Shown: positions 1 to 5,256 of the stretch, piece after piece | Position numbering within the stretch: the first letter of the stretch is position 1 | Layout: every line of letters begins with the position of its first letter | Assembly (NCBI GenBank): GCA_036502765.1 | Contig: DASXXX010000252.1 | Coordinates: 1-12,328 of the forward strand | Direction of reading: 5' to 3' | Source: DASUAS01 sp036502765 | Lineage (GTDB): Bacteria; Actinomycetota; Acidimicrobiia; IMCC26256; DASPTH01 | DNA: 12,328 nt | Position numbers and translations under genes: made by a program | The notes under the pieces: generated by a model | Databases searched by the model: none | Seen by the model: only the letters and a program-made list of their open reading frames with translations | Told to the model about the DNA's origin: nothing

Positions 1-1
1 C

Positions 2-55
2 GAAGGCTCGATCGACGTGGTCGAGATTCAGGTGGCGGAAGCGGCCGAGAACTGA
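2..55 (+). CDS. 3' end of an unidentified plus-strand gene (partial)
   Basis: Reading plus-strand codons back from the TGA at 53-55 gives an open frame to the window edge, coding for EGSIDVVEIQVAEAAEN. Nearly every codon ends in G or C, as expected for real coding sequence in this genome. The gene would converge on the histidine kinase and overlap its last codons by 28 bases (28-55). Only 17 residues are visible, so no family can be named. The frame could also be open by chance over such a short stretch. Confidence 0.4.
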   Translation, partial: EGSIDVVEIQVAEAAEN

Positions 56-1491
56 CGCTCGCGGTCGCGCTCGTGCTCACGAGCGGGGGCGGGCACGTCG
101 CTGCGGCGCATCCGCACGACCACCTCGAGCCCACCCGCGGCAGACGGTTCGAGCGCGATCTCGCCGCCGTCACCGACCACGAGCTCACGCACGATCGAGA
201 GGCCGAGGCCGAAGTGACCGTTCGGACGACCGTCCTTGCGCGCGCCGCCCGACTGCCAGAACCGGTCGAACGCGCGGGCGCGCTCGTCGGCGGTCATGCC
301 CGGACCCTCGTCGCTCACGCGGAGCACGACCCAGTCGCCCTCCTCGCGCGCGGCGACCCGCACCGCGCTGCCTTCGGGCGCGACGTCGAGCGCGTTGTTC
401 AGGAGGTTGTCGACGACCTGCTCGAGCCGACCGAGTGTCGCGCGCGCAGTGGGTGAGCCCTGGACGTCGGCCGCGATGCGCACGTGCTTCTCGGCCGCGA
501 ACGCATCCCACGCGTCGCAGCGGCCGTCGATCACGTCGTCGACCGAGATGGGCACCGGCGCCGAAGCAGCCTGCTCGGCGCGGGCGAGCACCAGCAGGCC
601 GTCGACCAGACGCGAGAGTCGCGCCACCTCGTCGAGCGCACCTTCGAGGTCTTCGGCCGCGGCGCCGTGCACGTCGGCCTCCAGGTTCTCGAGGCGCAGG
701 CGCATGGCCGCGAGCGGCGTGCGCAATTGGTGGGACGCGTCGGCGATGAACGCGCGCTGCGCACCGACGAGCAGTTCGAGCCGACCGGCGGTGGAGTTGA
801 ACGACTCGGCCAGCACCGTGAGCTCGGCCGGGCCCTTCGGCACCTCCGCGCGCGCCGCGAGGTCACCGGCACCGAGCGCGCCGGCCGCGTCCTCGAGGTC
901 GTGCAAGGGCTTGGTGACCGAACGCGCGAGCAATTGGCTGGACAGGAACACGATGCCGAGCACGACGCCGCCGGTCGCGGCGAGCAGCAACCAGATGTGA
1001 CGGATCTGATCGTCGATCACCGACGCCGGGAACGTGATGCGGACCGCGCCCTGGATGCCGTCGACCGAACCGATCGGCAACGCGACGTAGAGGAGATCGC
1101 GCCCGAGCGTCTGCGACGAGCGGGTGCCGCTCACCTCGGCACCGTGCAGCGCATGCTGCATCTCCGGGCGGGTCGAGAAGTCGCGTCCGATCGGGCTGGT
1201 GGTGTCGGAGTCGGCGACGCTGTGGCCGTCGGCGGCGACGATGACGACGCGGCCGCCAGCAGTGTCGCGGTAGCGCACCGCGAGCGCCTGCAGATCACGC
1301 TGCTGGGCGGACGACGGCACCGAGTCGAGTGGCTCCTGCGAGCGGATGGCCAGCGAGAACGCGTCGTGCTGCAGGTCGCTGGTCAGGCGACGTTCGACCG
1401 AGTTCGCGTACGACACGCCGAGCGGGATCTCGAGCACCAACAGGACGAAGACGGTGATCGAGAGGTAGCTGACCAGCAGGCGGCGCCTCAC
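28..1491 (-). CDS. Two-component sensor histidine kinase
   Basis: A 487-residue membrane kinase that probably senses an extracytoplasmic signal and phosphorylates the response regulator encoded just upstream. Residues about 7-29 form a first membrane helix, 30-165 an external sensor region of Cache/PDC-like size with no named domain, and 166-189 a second helix. HAMP follows at about 190-243. The H box ASHQLRTPL places the phosphorylated histidine at 254. The N box has N362 and N366, the G1 box is DEGPG at 394-398, and the G2 box is GHFGLGLSIV at 425-434. The charged tail after residue 465 is not part of the catalytic fold. The GTG start at 1491 is the only usable one, because an in-frame stop lies at 1516-1518 with no other start codon between. 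The start sits inside a 14-bp triple repeat. The signal is unknown. Confidence 0.95.
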   Translation of the reverse strand: MRRRLLVSYLSITVFVLLVLEIPLGVSYANSVERRLTSDLQHDAFSLAIRSQEPLDSVPSSAQQRDLQALAVRYRDTAGGRVVIVAADGHSVADSDTTSPIGRDFSTRPEMQHALHGAEVSGTRSSQTLGRDLLYVALPIGSVDGIQGAVRITFPASVIDDQIRHIWLLLAATGGVVLGIVFLSSQLLARSVTKPLHDLEDAAGALGAGDLAARAEVPKGPAELTVLAESFNSTAGRLELLVGAQRAFIADASHQLRTPLAAMRLRLENLEADVHGAAAEDLEGALDEVARLSRLVDGLLVLARAEQAASAPVPISVDDVIDGRCDAWDAFAAEKHVRIAADVQGSPTARATLGRLEQVVDNLLNNALDVAPEGSAVRVAAREEGDWVVLRVSDEGPGMTADERARAFDRFWQSGGARKDGRPNGHFGLGLSIVRELVVGDGGEIALEPSAAGGLEVVVRMRRSDVPAPAREHERDRERQFSAASAT

Positions 1492-1528
1492 GGTGTACGT
1501 CTCATGGTGTGCGCCTCACGGTGTGCGC
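1487..1528 (-). repeat. Three tandem 14-bp repeats at the kinase start, holding two MRRTP minicistrons
   Basis: On the minus strand the copies read GCGCACACCGTGAG, GCGCACACCATGAG and ACGTACACCGTGAG (plus coordinates 1515-1528, 1501-1514, 1487-1500). Neighbouring copies differ at one to three positions. Each copy ends in a start codon followed by AG. The GTG at 1519 and the ATG at 1505 each open a five-codon frame encoding MRRTP and then TGA. The first TGA overlaps the ATG of the next frame, and the second overlaps the GTG of the kinase. A GAGG lies eight bases before the ATG at 1505. This suggests termination-reinitiation, though translation of the minicistrons is inferred only. Confidence 0.8.
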
Positions 1529-1534
1529 GGCGAG

Positions 1535-2275
1535 TCACTCGGCCCGGGCGCGCAACCGGAAGCCGACGCCGCGCACGGTCTCGATCCAACCGGGATCGCC
1601 GAGCTTCTTGCGCAGTGACGCGACGTGCACGTCGAGCGTCTTCGTCGGGCCGTACCAGTGCGGGTCCCACACGTTCTCGAGCAGCTCCTGGCGCGGTCGC
1701 ACCGCGCCAGCATCGTCGGCGAGGAACGCGAGCAGGTCGAACTCCTTGGGCGTCAGCGCGACCGGGTCGCCCTCGACGGTGACACGACGCGTCCGACGGT
1801 CGACGGTGAGGCCGCCGACCTCCACGACCGAAGCCGCGTGTTCCGCGCCGTGTCCGTTGCCGTTGCCGTTCCCATTGCCGGTGCCGGTGCCGGATGCCGT
1901 GTCGTCGTGCGTCGGGGGCGTGCGGCGACGCACGACCGCGCGGATGCGCGCGACGAGCTCGCGCAGTCCGAACGGCTTCACGATGTAGTCATCGGCACCG
2001 AGCTCCAGGCCGACGACGCGGTCGACCTCCTCGGAGCGCGCCGTCACCACGATGATCGGCACGTCAGAGCGGGCGCGCAGCTCTCGGCACACGTCGAAGC
2101 CGTCGCGGTCGGGCAAGCCGAGGTCGAGCAGGACGACGTCGAAGGACGCGGCCGCACTGCGGTCGAGCGCGTCGGCGCCGGTCTCGACGCGGTCCACCGC
2201 CAGGCCCTCTCGTTCGAGACCCTTGGCGAGTGGCGTGGCGATGGCGTCGTCGTCCTCGACGATCAGGACTCGCAT
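1535..2275 (-). CDS. OmpR/PhoB-family response regulator
   Basis: A 246-residue DNA-binding regulator, the expected partner of the kinase that follows 43 bases downstream. The receiver domain (about 1-118) shows the acidic pair D8/D9, the phospho-acceptor D51 in LLDLGLPDRDG, T78 and K100 in IVKPFG. The winged-helix output domain (about 150-246) contains LTPKEFDLLAFL, the recognition-helix region TLDVHVASLRKKLG and the terminal VRGVGFRLR wing. Between them lies an unusual glycine-asparagine/threonine run at about 128-143. The ATG at 2275 is preceded by AGGAG ten bases upstream (2286-2290 on the plus strand). The specific regulon cannot be named. The gene faces a small exported-protein gene across a shared intergenic region. 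Confidence 0.96.
   Translation of the reverse strand: MRVLIVEDDDAIATPLAKGLEREGLAVDRVETGADALDRSAAASFDVVLLDLGLPDRDGFDVCRELRARSDVPIIVVTARSEEVDRVVGLELGADDYIVKPFGLRELVARIRAVVRRRTPPTHDDTASGTGTGNGNGNGNGHGAEHAASVVEVGGLTVDRRTRRVTVEGDPVALTPKEFDLLAFLADDAGAVRPRQELLENVWDPHWYGPTKTLDVHVASLRKKLGDPGWIETVRGVGFRLRARAE
1854..1895 (-). repeat. Degenerate hexanucleotide repeat in the regulator linker
   Basis: Seven consecutive six-base units (plus strand CCGTTG, CCGTTG, CCGTTC, CCATTG, CCGGTG, CCGGTG, CCGGAT) encode the Gly-Asn/Gly-Thr linker between receiver and DNA-binding domains. The unit is a multiple of three, so gain or loss of units would change linker length without breaking the frame. Confidence 0.85.
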
Positions 2276-2368
2276 GTGTCGACAGCTCCTGTGAGACGGG
2301 GTGCGGGCGGCGCCCTGCGAGGAGTTTCGACACGCATGTCCGATCCCTTGACGAGATATCGGTCGTGT

Positions 2369-2390
2369 GTCACATCCCCTTCACTTGCAG
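2369..2390. promoter_or_regulatory. Candidate response-regulator operator (11-bp-spaced TCAC direct repeat)
   Basis: In the 210-bp divergent region 2276-2485 the cores GTCAC (2369-2373) and TTCAC (2380-2384) are exactly 11 bp apart. That is one helical turn, the spacing used by OmpR/PhoB-family regulators, and the cores resemble actinobacterial PhoP boxes. A TTGACG at 2348-2353 could be a -35 element for the plus strand, but no convincing -10 follows at the right distance. The rest of the region shows a CGGGAGC/GCTCCCG inverted repeat (2429-2435, 2466-2472) just before the downstream ribosome-binding site. Confidence 0.3.
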
Positions 2391-2473
2391 GCACGACGAG
2401 CCGATAGGGCGGCGGAGGGCACTCGGTCCGGGAGCACGTAGGTCAGGAAGCACCGGAGTCCGGGCGCTCCCGA

Positions 2474-2479
2474 GGGAGG
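2474..2479 (+). promoter_or_regulatory. Ribosome-binding site of the small exported protein
   Basis: GGGAGG ends six bases before the ATG at 2486. It is among the best Shine-Dalgarno matches in the window and is the main argument that the 74-residue frame behind it is translated. Confidence 0.75.
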
Positions 2480-2485
2480 CTGGCG

Positions 2486-2710
2486 ATGCGACGACGCAGA
2501 CTGGTGGCGACGGCTGGGGCGTTGAGCGTGACCGCGTTCGCGGCCACGGTCGCGATCGGTGCCAATTTCGGCCTGGTGGGTCAGGCGGAGCCCAACTCCC
2601 CCGTCGGCCGACTCGACACCCAGCACAAGGTCGCGGCGGTCTCGGCGAGCAGCCACAGCCCGGCGGTCGCGGTGACGTCCTCGGGCCTGGGTCCCGACGC
2701 CGACGACTGA
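2486..2710 (+). CDS. Small predicted exported protein of unknown function
   Basis: A 74-residue protein I do not recognise. It begins with MRRRR, followed by a hydrophobic stretch at about 6-26, the pattern of a secretion signal or an uncleaved membrane anchor. Cleavage after A26 or A34 is possible, but neither site is a clean AXA. The remaining 40-48 residues are polar, rich in Ser, Ala and Val, with no cysteine and an acidic DADD end, so it is not a lipoprotein. The start is supported by GGGAGG six bases upstream. It is divergently transcribed from the two-component system, which hints that it may be a target or modulator of that system; this is inference from position. Confidence 0.7.
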   Translation: MRRRRLVATAGALSVTAFAATVAIGANFGLVGQAEPNSPVGRLDTQHKVAAVSASSHSPAVAVTSSGLGPDADD

Positions 2711-2727
2711 CCCGGTTCGCAGGCGAT

Positions 2728-2779
2728 CACGCGCCCACCAGCACGCGCCCACCGGCACGCGCCCACCGGCACGCGCCGG
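2728..2779. repeat. 14-bp tandem repeat between convergent genes
   Basis: Copies CACGCGCCCACCAG (2728-2741), CACGCGCCCACCGG (2742-2755 and 2756-2769) and a partial fourth copy (from 2770) fill most of the 75-bp gap between the exported-protein gene and the pseudouridine synthase gene. The last part can form a short hairpin, CCGGC-ACGC-GCCGG at 2766-2779. There is no T run, so it is not a clear intrinsic terminator. Confidence 0.85.
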
Positions 2780-2785
2780 CACCCA

Positions 2786-3697
2786 TCAGCCGGAGAGCGT
2801 CTCCAACAGGGCCGCCAACTCGGGCGCGAGAGGCTCGTCCACCGCGATCCGGTCTCCGGTGACCGGGTGCGCGAACGCGAGCCCGCCGGCGTGGAGGAAC
2901 GGTCGGTCGAGCGTGAGCCCCGGGCGCTTCCCGCCGTACGCGGCGTCGCCCACGACCGGGTGCCCGATGGCCAGGAGGTGCACGCGGATCTGGTGGGTGC
3001 GACCGGTCTCGAGCCGGCACTCGAGCCGCGCGACATCGGGCTCCCGGTAGGTGCCGACGACCTCGTACGCCGTGCGCGCCGCGCGCCCGCCCTCGCGCAC
3101 CGACATGCGCGTGGGCCGACGGACCGAGCGACCGATGGGCGCGTCGATCACGCCGCGTGGTGAGTCGGGCACGCCCCACACCAACGCGTCGTAGCGACGC
3201 TCGACGTCGTGCGCCGAGAGCAGGTCGACCAGCCCGTCGTAGGCGGCGGCCGAACGCGCCACCACCAACAGCCCGCTGGTGTCGCGGTCGAGGCGGTGCA
3301 CGATGCCCGGCCGCGTGGGCTCGCCCACGTCGGCGATCTCGGGGTAGCGGGCCAGGAGCCCGTTGACCAACGTGCCGTCGGGATGCCCGGCGCCGGCGTG
3401 CACCACCAGACCGGCGGGCTTCGCGACGATCAGCAGGTCGTCGTCCTCGTGGCGCACCACGACGTCGATCGACGCGTCGGCCACCGGCAGGCCCGCCGGC
3501 TCCGGCTCCGCGAGCACCTCGACGACGCTGCCGGCTTCGAGCTTGCGGCTCTTGGGCACCCGCTCGCCGTCGACCAGGACCGAGCCGGCCTGCACGAGGT
3601 CCTGCACCTCGCGGCGGGTCCATCCGGTGAGGAGCGCGACGGCGCGGTCGAGCCGCTCCCCCGCCAGCGCATCCGGAACCACCAGCTGCTCAGCCAT
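2786..3697 (-). CDS. RluA/RluD-family 23S rRNA pseudouridine synthase
   Basis: A 303-residue cytoplasmic enzyme that converts uridine to pseudouridine in RNA, most likely large-subunit rRNA as for the RluC/RluD group. An N-terminal S4 RNA-binding domain spans about 14-60 (LDRAVALLTGWTRREVQDLV). The catalytic domain follows with KPAGLVVHAGAG at about 93-104 and the signature GIVHRLDRDTSGLLVVA at 131-147, where D137 of HRLD is the catalytic aspartate. The later motif RTHQIRVHLLAIGHPVVGD is also intact. Length and domain order are normal. The ATG at 3697 overlaps the end of lspA by 8 bp, consistent with translational coupling; I see no clear ribosome-binding site. The exact target uridine cannot be read from sequence. 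Confidence 0.95.
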   Translation of the reverse strand: MAEQLVVPDALAGERLDRAVALLTGWTRREVQDLVQAGSVLVDGERVPKSRKLEAGSVVEVLAEPEPAGLPVADASIDVVVRHEDDDLLIVAKPAGLVVHAGAGHPDGTLVNGLLARYPEIADVGEPTRPGIVHRLDRDTSGLLVVARSAAAYDGLVDLLSAHDVERRYDALVWGVPDSPRGVIDAPIGRSVRRPTRMSVREGGRAARTAYEVVGTYREPDVARLECRLETGRTHQIRVHLLAIGHPVVGDAAYGGKRPGLTLDRPFLHAGGLAFAHPVTGDRIAVDEPLAPELAALLETLSG

Positions 3698-4289
3698 CGG
3701 CGCGCGCGCCCGGGTCGGCGCGCTCCTCTCGGCGTTCGCGCATGTCGGCGCGGATCGCCCAGATCACGATCAGGATCGCGCCGATGGTGATGGCGGAATC
3801 GGCCACGTTGAACGTGGGGAACTCGCCGACGTGCACGAAGTCGACCACCGCGCCCCGGAGGAAGCCCGGCGTGCGGAACAGCCGGTCCATCAGGTTGCCG
3901 AGTGCGCCCCCGAGCACCAGCGACAACCCGACGATCATGAGCGTGTCGCGGGTTCGGCGCACCGTGCGCACGAGGATCACGGCCACCACGATGGCGACGA
4001 CGGCGAGCAACGGTGTGAACGCCTGGAACAGGCTGAACGCGCTGCCCGTGTTGCGCACCAGCACGAAGCCCACGTCGCTGCCGATCAGGCGGACGGGATC
4101 GTTCGGCAGCTGCTCGACCGCCCACCACTTGCTGAGTTGGTCGAGGGCGACGACACCCAGGACGATCGCGGTGGCGAGGAGCGGCCGACCGGTGCGCGCC
4201 GGAGCGGGCGGGGTGCCGACACCTGCGCCGGCACTGGCGTCGGCGCGGCCCGTGTCGTTGCCGGTGTCGCTAACGGCGTCGCTCGGCAC
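3690..4289 (-). CDS. lspA: Lipoprotein signal peptidase (signal peptidase II)
   Basis: A 199-residue inner-membrane aspartic protease that removes signal peptides from diacylglyceryl-modified prolipoproteins. Four membrane helices are visible: about 37-53, 72-90, 92-108 and 118-135 or 163-180, depending on boundaries. Conserved family segments include VALDQLSKWW, VRNTGSAFSLF, LGGALGNLMDRL, GAVVDFV and FNVADSAITIG; D150 and D164 match the catalytic pair. The first roughly 35 residues are a polar, probably disordered cytoplasmic extension rich in Gly, Ala, Asp and Thr. The GTG start at 4289 is chosen because it is the only usable start before the first helix close to the upstream gene. It overlaps the 3' end of the DksA-like gene by 20 bp, with AAGG just upstream. 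Confidence 0.95.
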   Translation of the reverse strand: MPSDAVSDTGNDTGRADASAGAGVGTPPAPARTGRPLLATAIVLGVVALDQLSKWWAVEQLPNDPVRLIGSDVGFVLVRNTGSAFSLFQAFTPLLAVVAIVVAVILVRTVRRTRDTLMIVGLSLVLGGALGNLMDRLFRTPGFLRGAVVDFVHVGEFPTFNVADSAITIGAILIVIWAIRADMRERREERADPGARADG

Positions 4290-5130
4290 GAGCCTTGCAG
4301 TCGACGCAGGTCTCGGCGTAGGGCAGCGCCTCGAGGCGCTCGAGCGTGATGCGACGGCCGGCGGGGAGGCAGATGCCATAGGTGCCGTTGGCGATGCGCT
4401 CGAGCGCGCGGTCGATCTCGTCGACGATCTGCTGCGCCGACGCCGACAGCAACAGGTCGCGTTCGCGTTCGATGTTGATGGTGTCGCCCTCGCCCGACTC
4501 CTCGTCGAACTGGGTGTCGCCACCCTCACGCTCGGCCGCCAGCTGGTCGGCCTCGGCCTGGAGGTCGGCGGCCGACTGCACGTGGCGGGTGCGCTCTTCA
4601 CGCAGGCTGGCCTCCAGCCGCTCGAGCGTCTTGGGTGACAAACCGGGCTTCTCGGGCTTGACCTCGAAGCCCGACAGCGGGCAGATGACCGTGGTGGGCT
4701 TGCGCGGCGCCTTCTTGACCGGCTCGGCCTTCGCCGCCGGAGCCTTCTTGACCGGTGCGGCCTTCTTCGCAGGCGCGGCCTTCGCCTCCGGCGCCGCCTT
4801 CTTGGCGGGCGCGGCCTTCGCCGCCGGAGCCTTCTTGACCGGTGCGGCCTTCTTCGCAGGCGCGGCCTTCGCCGCCGGAGCCTTCTTGGCCGGTGCGGCC
4901 TTCTTGGCGGGGGCGGTCTTCACGGGGGCTGCTTTCTTCGCCGCGACCTTCTTGGGCGGGGCTGTCTTCGCGGGGGCCTTCTTCACGGGGACGGCCTTCT
5001 TCGCCGCGACCTTGGCCGAGCCGACCTTGGCCGAGCTGACCTTGGCCGAGCTGACCTTGGCCGGGGCGACCTTGGCAGCCGCGGGCTTGGTCGCCGACTT
5101 GCGAGCAGGCGGTTTGGGTGCTGCGGCCAT
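4270..5130 (-). CDS. DksA/TraR-like protein with Lys/Ala/Pro-rich N-terminal tail
   Basis: A 286-residue protein. Residues 1 to about 147 are an irregular Lys-Ala-Pro repeat (AKKAAP, VKKAP, AKVSS) like histone H1 and actinobacterial HU tails, probably disordered and nucleic-acid binding. Residues about 164-286 match the DksA/TraR fold: a coiled-coil pair (LERLEASLREERTRHVQS and the NIERERDLLLSAS region), then the zinc-finger module with NGTYGIC, RLEALPYAETC and DCKA. Family members act on RNA polymerase through the secondary channel. The zinc site is incomplete: C253, C275 and C278 are present, but the usual second cysteine is A256 (GICLPAG). The ATG at 5130 is preceded by a G-rich stretch and a TACAAT -10-like element. 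Similar tail fusions occur beside lspA in other actinobacteria. The function here is not proven. Confidence 0.9.
   Translation of the reverse strand: MAAAPKPPARKSATKPAAAKVAPAKVSSAKVSSAKVGSAKVAAKKAVPVKKAPAKTAPPKKVAAKKAAPVKTAPAKKAAPAKKAPAAKAAPAKKAAPVKKAPAAKAAPAKKAAPEAKAAPAKKAAPVKKAPAAKAEPVKKAPRKPTTVICPLSGFEVKPEKPGLSPKTLERLEASLREERTRHVQSAADLQAEADQLAAEREGGDTQFDEESGEGDTINIERERDLLLSASAQQIVDEIDRALERIANGTYGICLPAGRRITLERLEALPYAETCVDCKARAERRR
4725..4873 (-). repeat. 62-bp exact direct repeat inside the Lys/Ala-rich tail
   Basis: Positions 4725-4786 and 4812-4873 are identical over 62 bp, offset by 87 bp (29 codons), so the repeat preserves the frame. It codes for part of the AKKAAPVKKAPAAKAA-type tail. 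Exact identity, including third codon positions, points to recent in-frame duplication or gene conversion within the tail. Confidence 0.85.
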
Positions 5131-5156
5131 GACTTCCCCCGGGGAGCGAGCGCCGG

Positions 5157-5162
5157 ATTGTA
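5157..5162 (-). promoter_or_regulatory. Candidate -10 element for the DksA-like/lspA/pseudouridine synthase operon
   Basis: The minus strand reads TACAAT here, a good -10 match, 26 bases before the ATG at 5130, giving a leader of about 20 nt. No good -35 lies 16-18 bp upstream. The spacer region overlaps the inverted repeat at 5163-5192. Confidence 0.45.
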
Positions 5163-5192
5163 GTGGTCGGTCGGGTGTCGACCGCGCACCAC
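5163..5192. repeat. Interrupted inverted repeat in the divergent promoter region
   Basis: GTGGT-C-GGTCG (5163-5173) pairs with CGACC-GCGC-ACCAC (5179-5192) around a five-base centre. It lies directly upstream of the dksA-like -10. It could be an operator or an RNA hairpin. A second small stem, GGGGC-GCCC-GCCCC, follows at 5193-5206. Confidence 0.5.
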
Positions 5193-5244
5193 GGGGCGCC
5201 CGCCCCGCACGCCAATCAGGGGAAGGGCCGCGAGCCATCGCCGG

Positions 5245-5250
5245 TACGAT
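5245..5250 (+). promoter_or_regulatory. ileS: Candidate -10 element giving a leaderless ileS transcript
   Basis: TACGAT fits the actinobacterial TANNNT -10 pattern and ends six bases before the GTG at 5257, so transcription would start at or next to the start codon. There is no Shine-Dalgarno sequence in the ten bases before GTG (CGATCCCGGG), which agrees with a leaderless mRNA. No strong -35 is visible. Confidence 0.5.
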
Positions 5251-5256
5251 CCCGGG

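Noticed and set aside
484..1782. A 432-codon plus-strand frame opposite the kinase.
   Set aside because: It lies antisense to a kinase with all catalytic boxes, has no ribosome-binding site and gives an Arg/His-rich translation typical of a shadow frame.
2728..2779. The tandem repeat as a CRISPR array or an intrinsic terminator.
   Set aside because: The 14-bp units are contiguous without spacers, and the only hairpin has a five-pair stem with no U tract.
4290..4601. Upstream extension of lspA inside the DksA-like gene.
   Set aside because: The extra residues are Ser/Arg/Thr-rich shadow sequence of the zinc-finger region. The GTG at 4289 gives a normal-sized LspA.
5166..5190. A GGGTG..GACCGCG stretch resembling a T-box consensus upstream of ileS.
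   Set aside because: The match is interrupted, the region is too short for specifier and antisequestrator stems, and the likely -10 element lies downstream of it.
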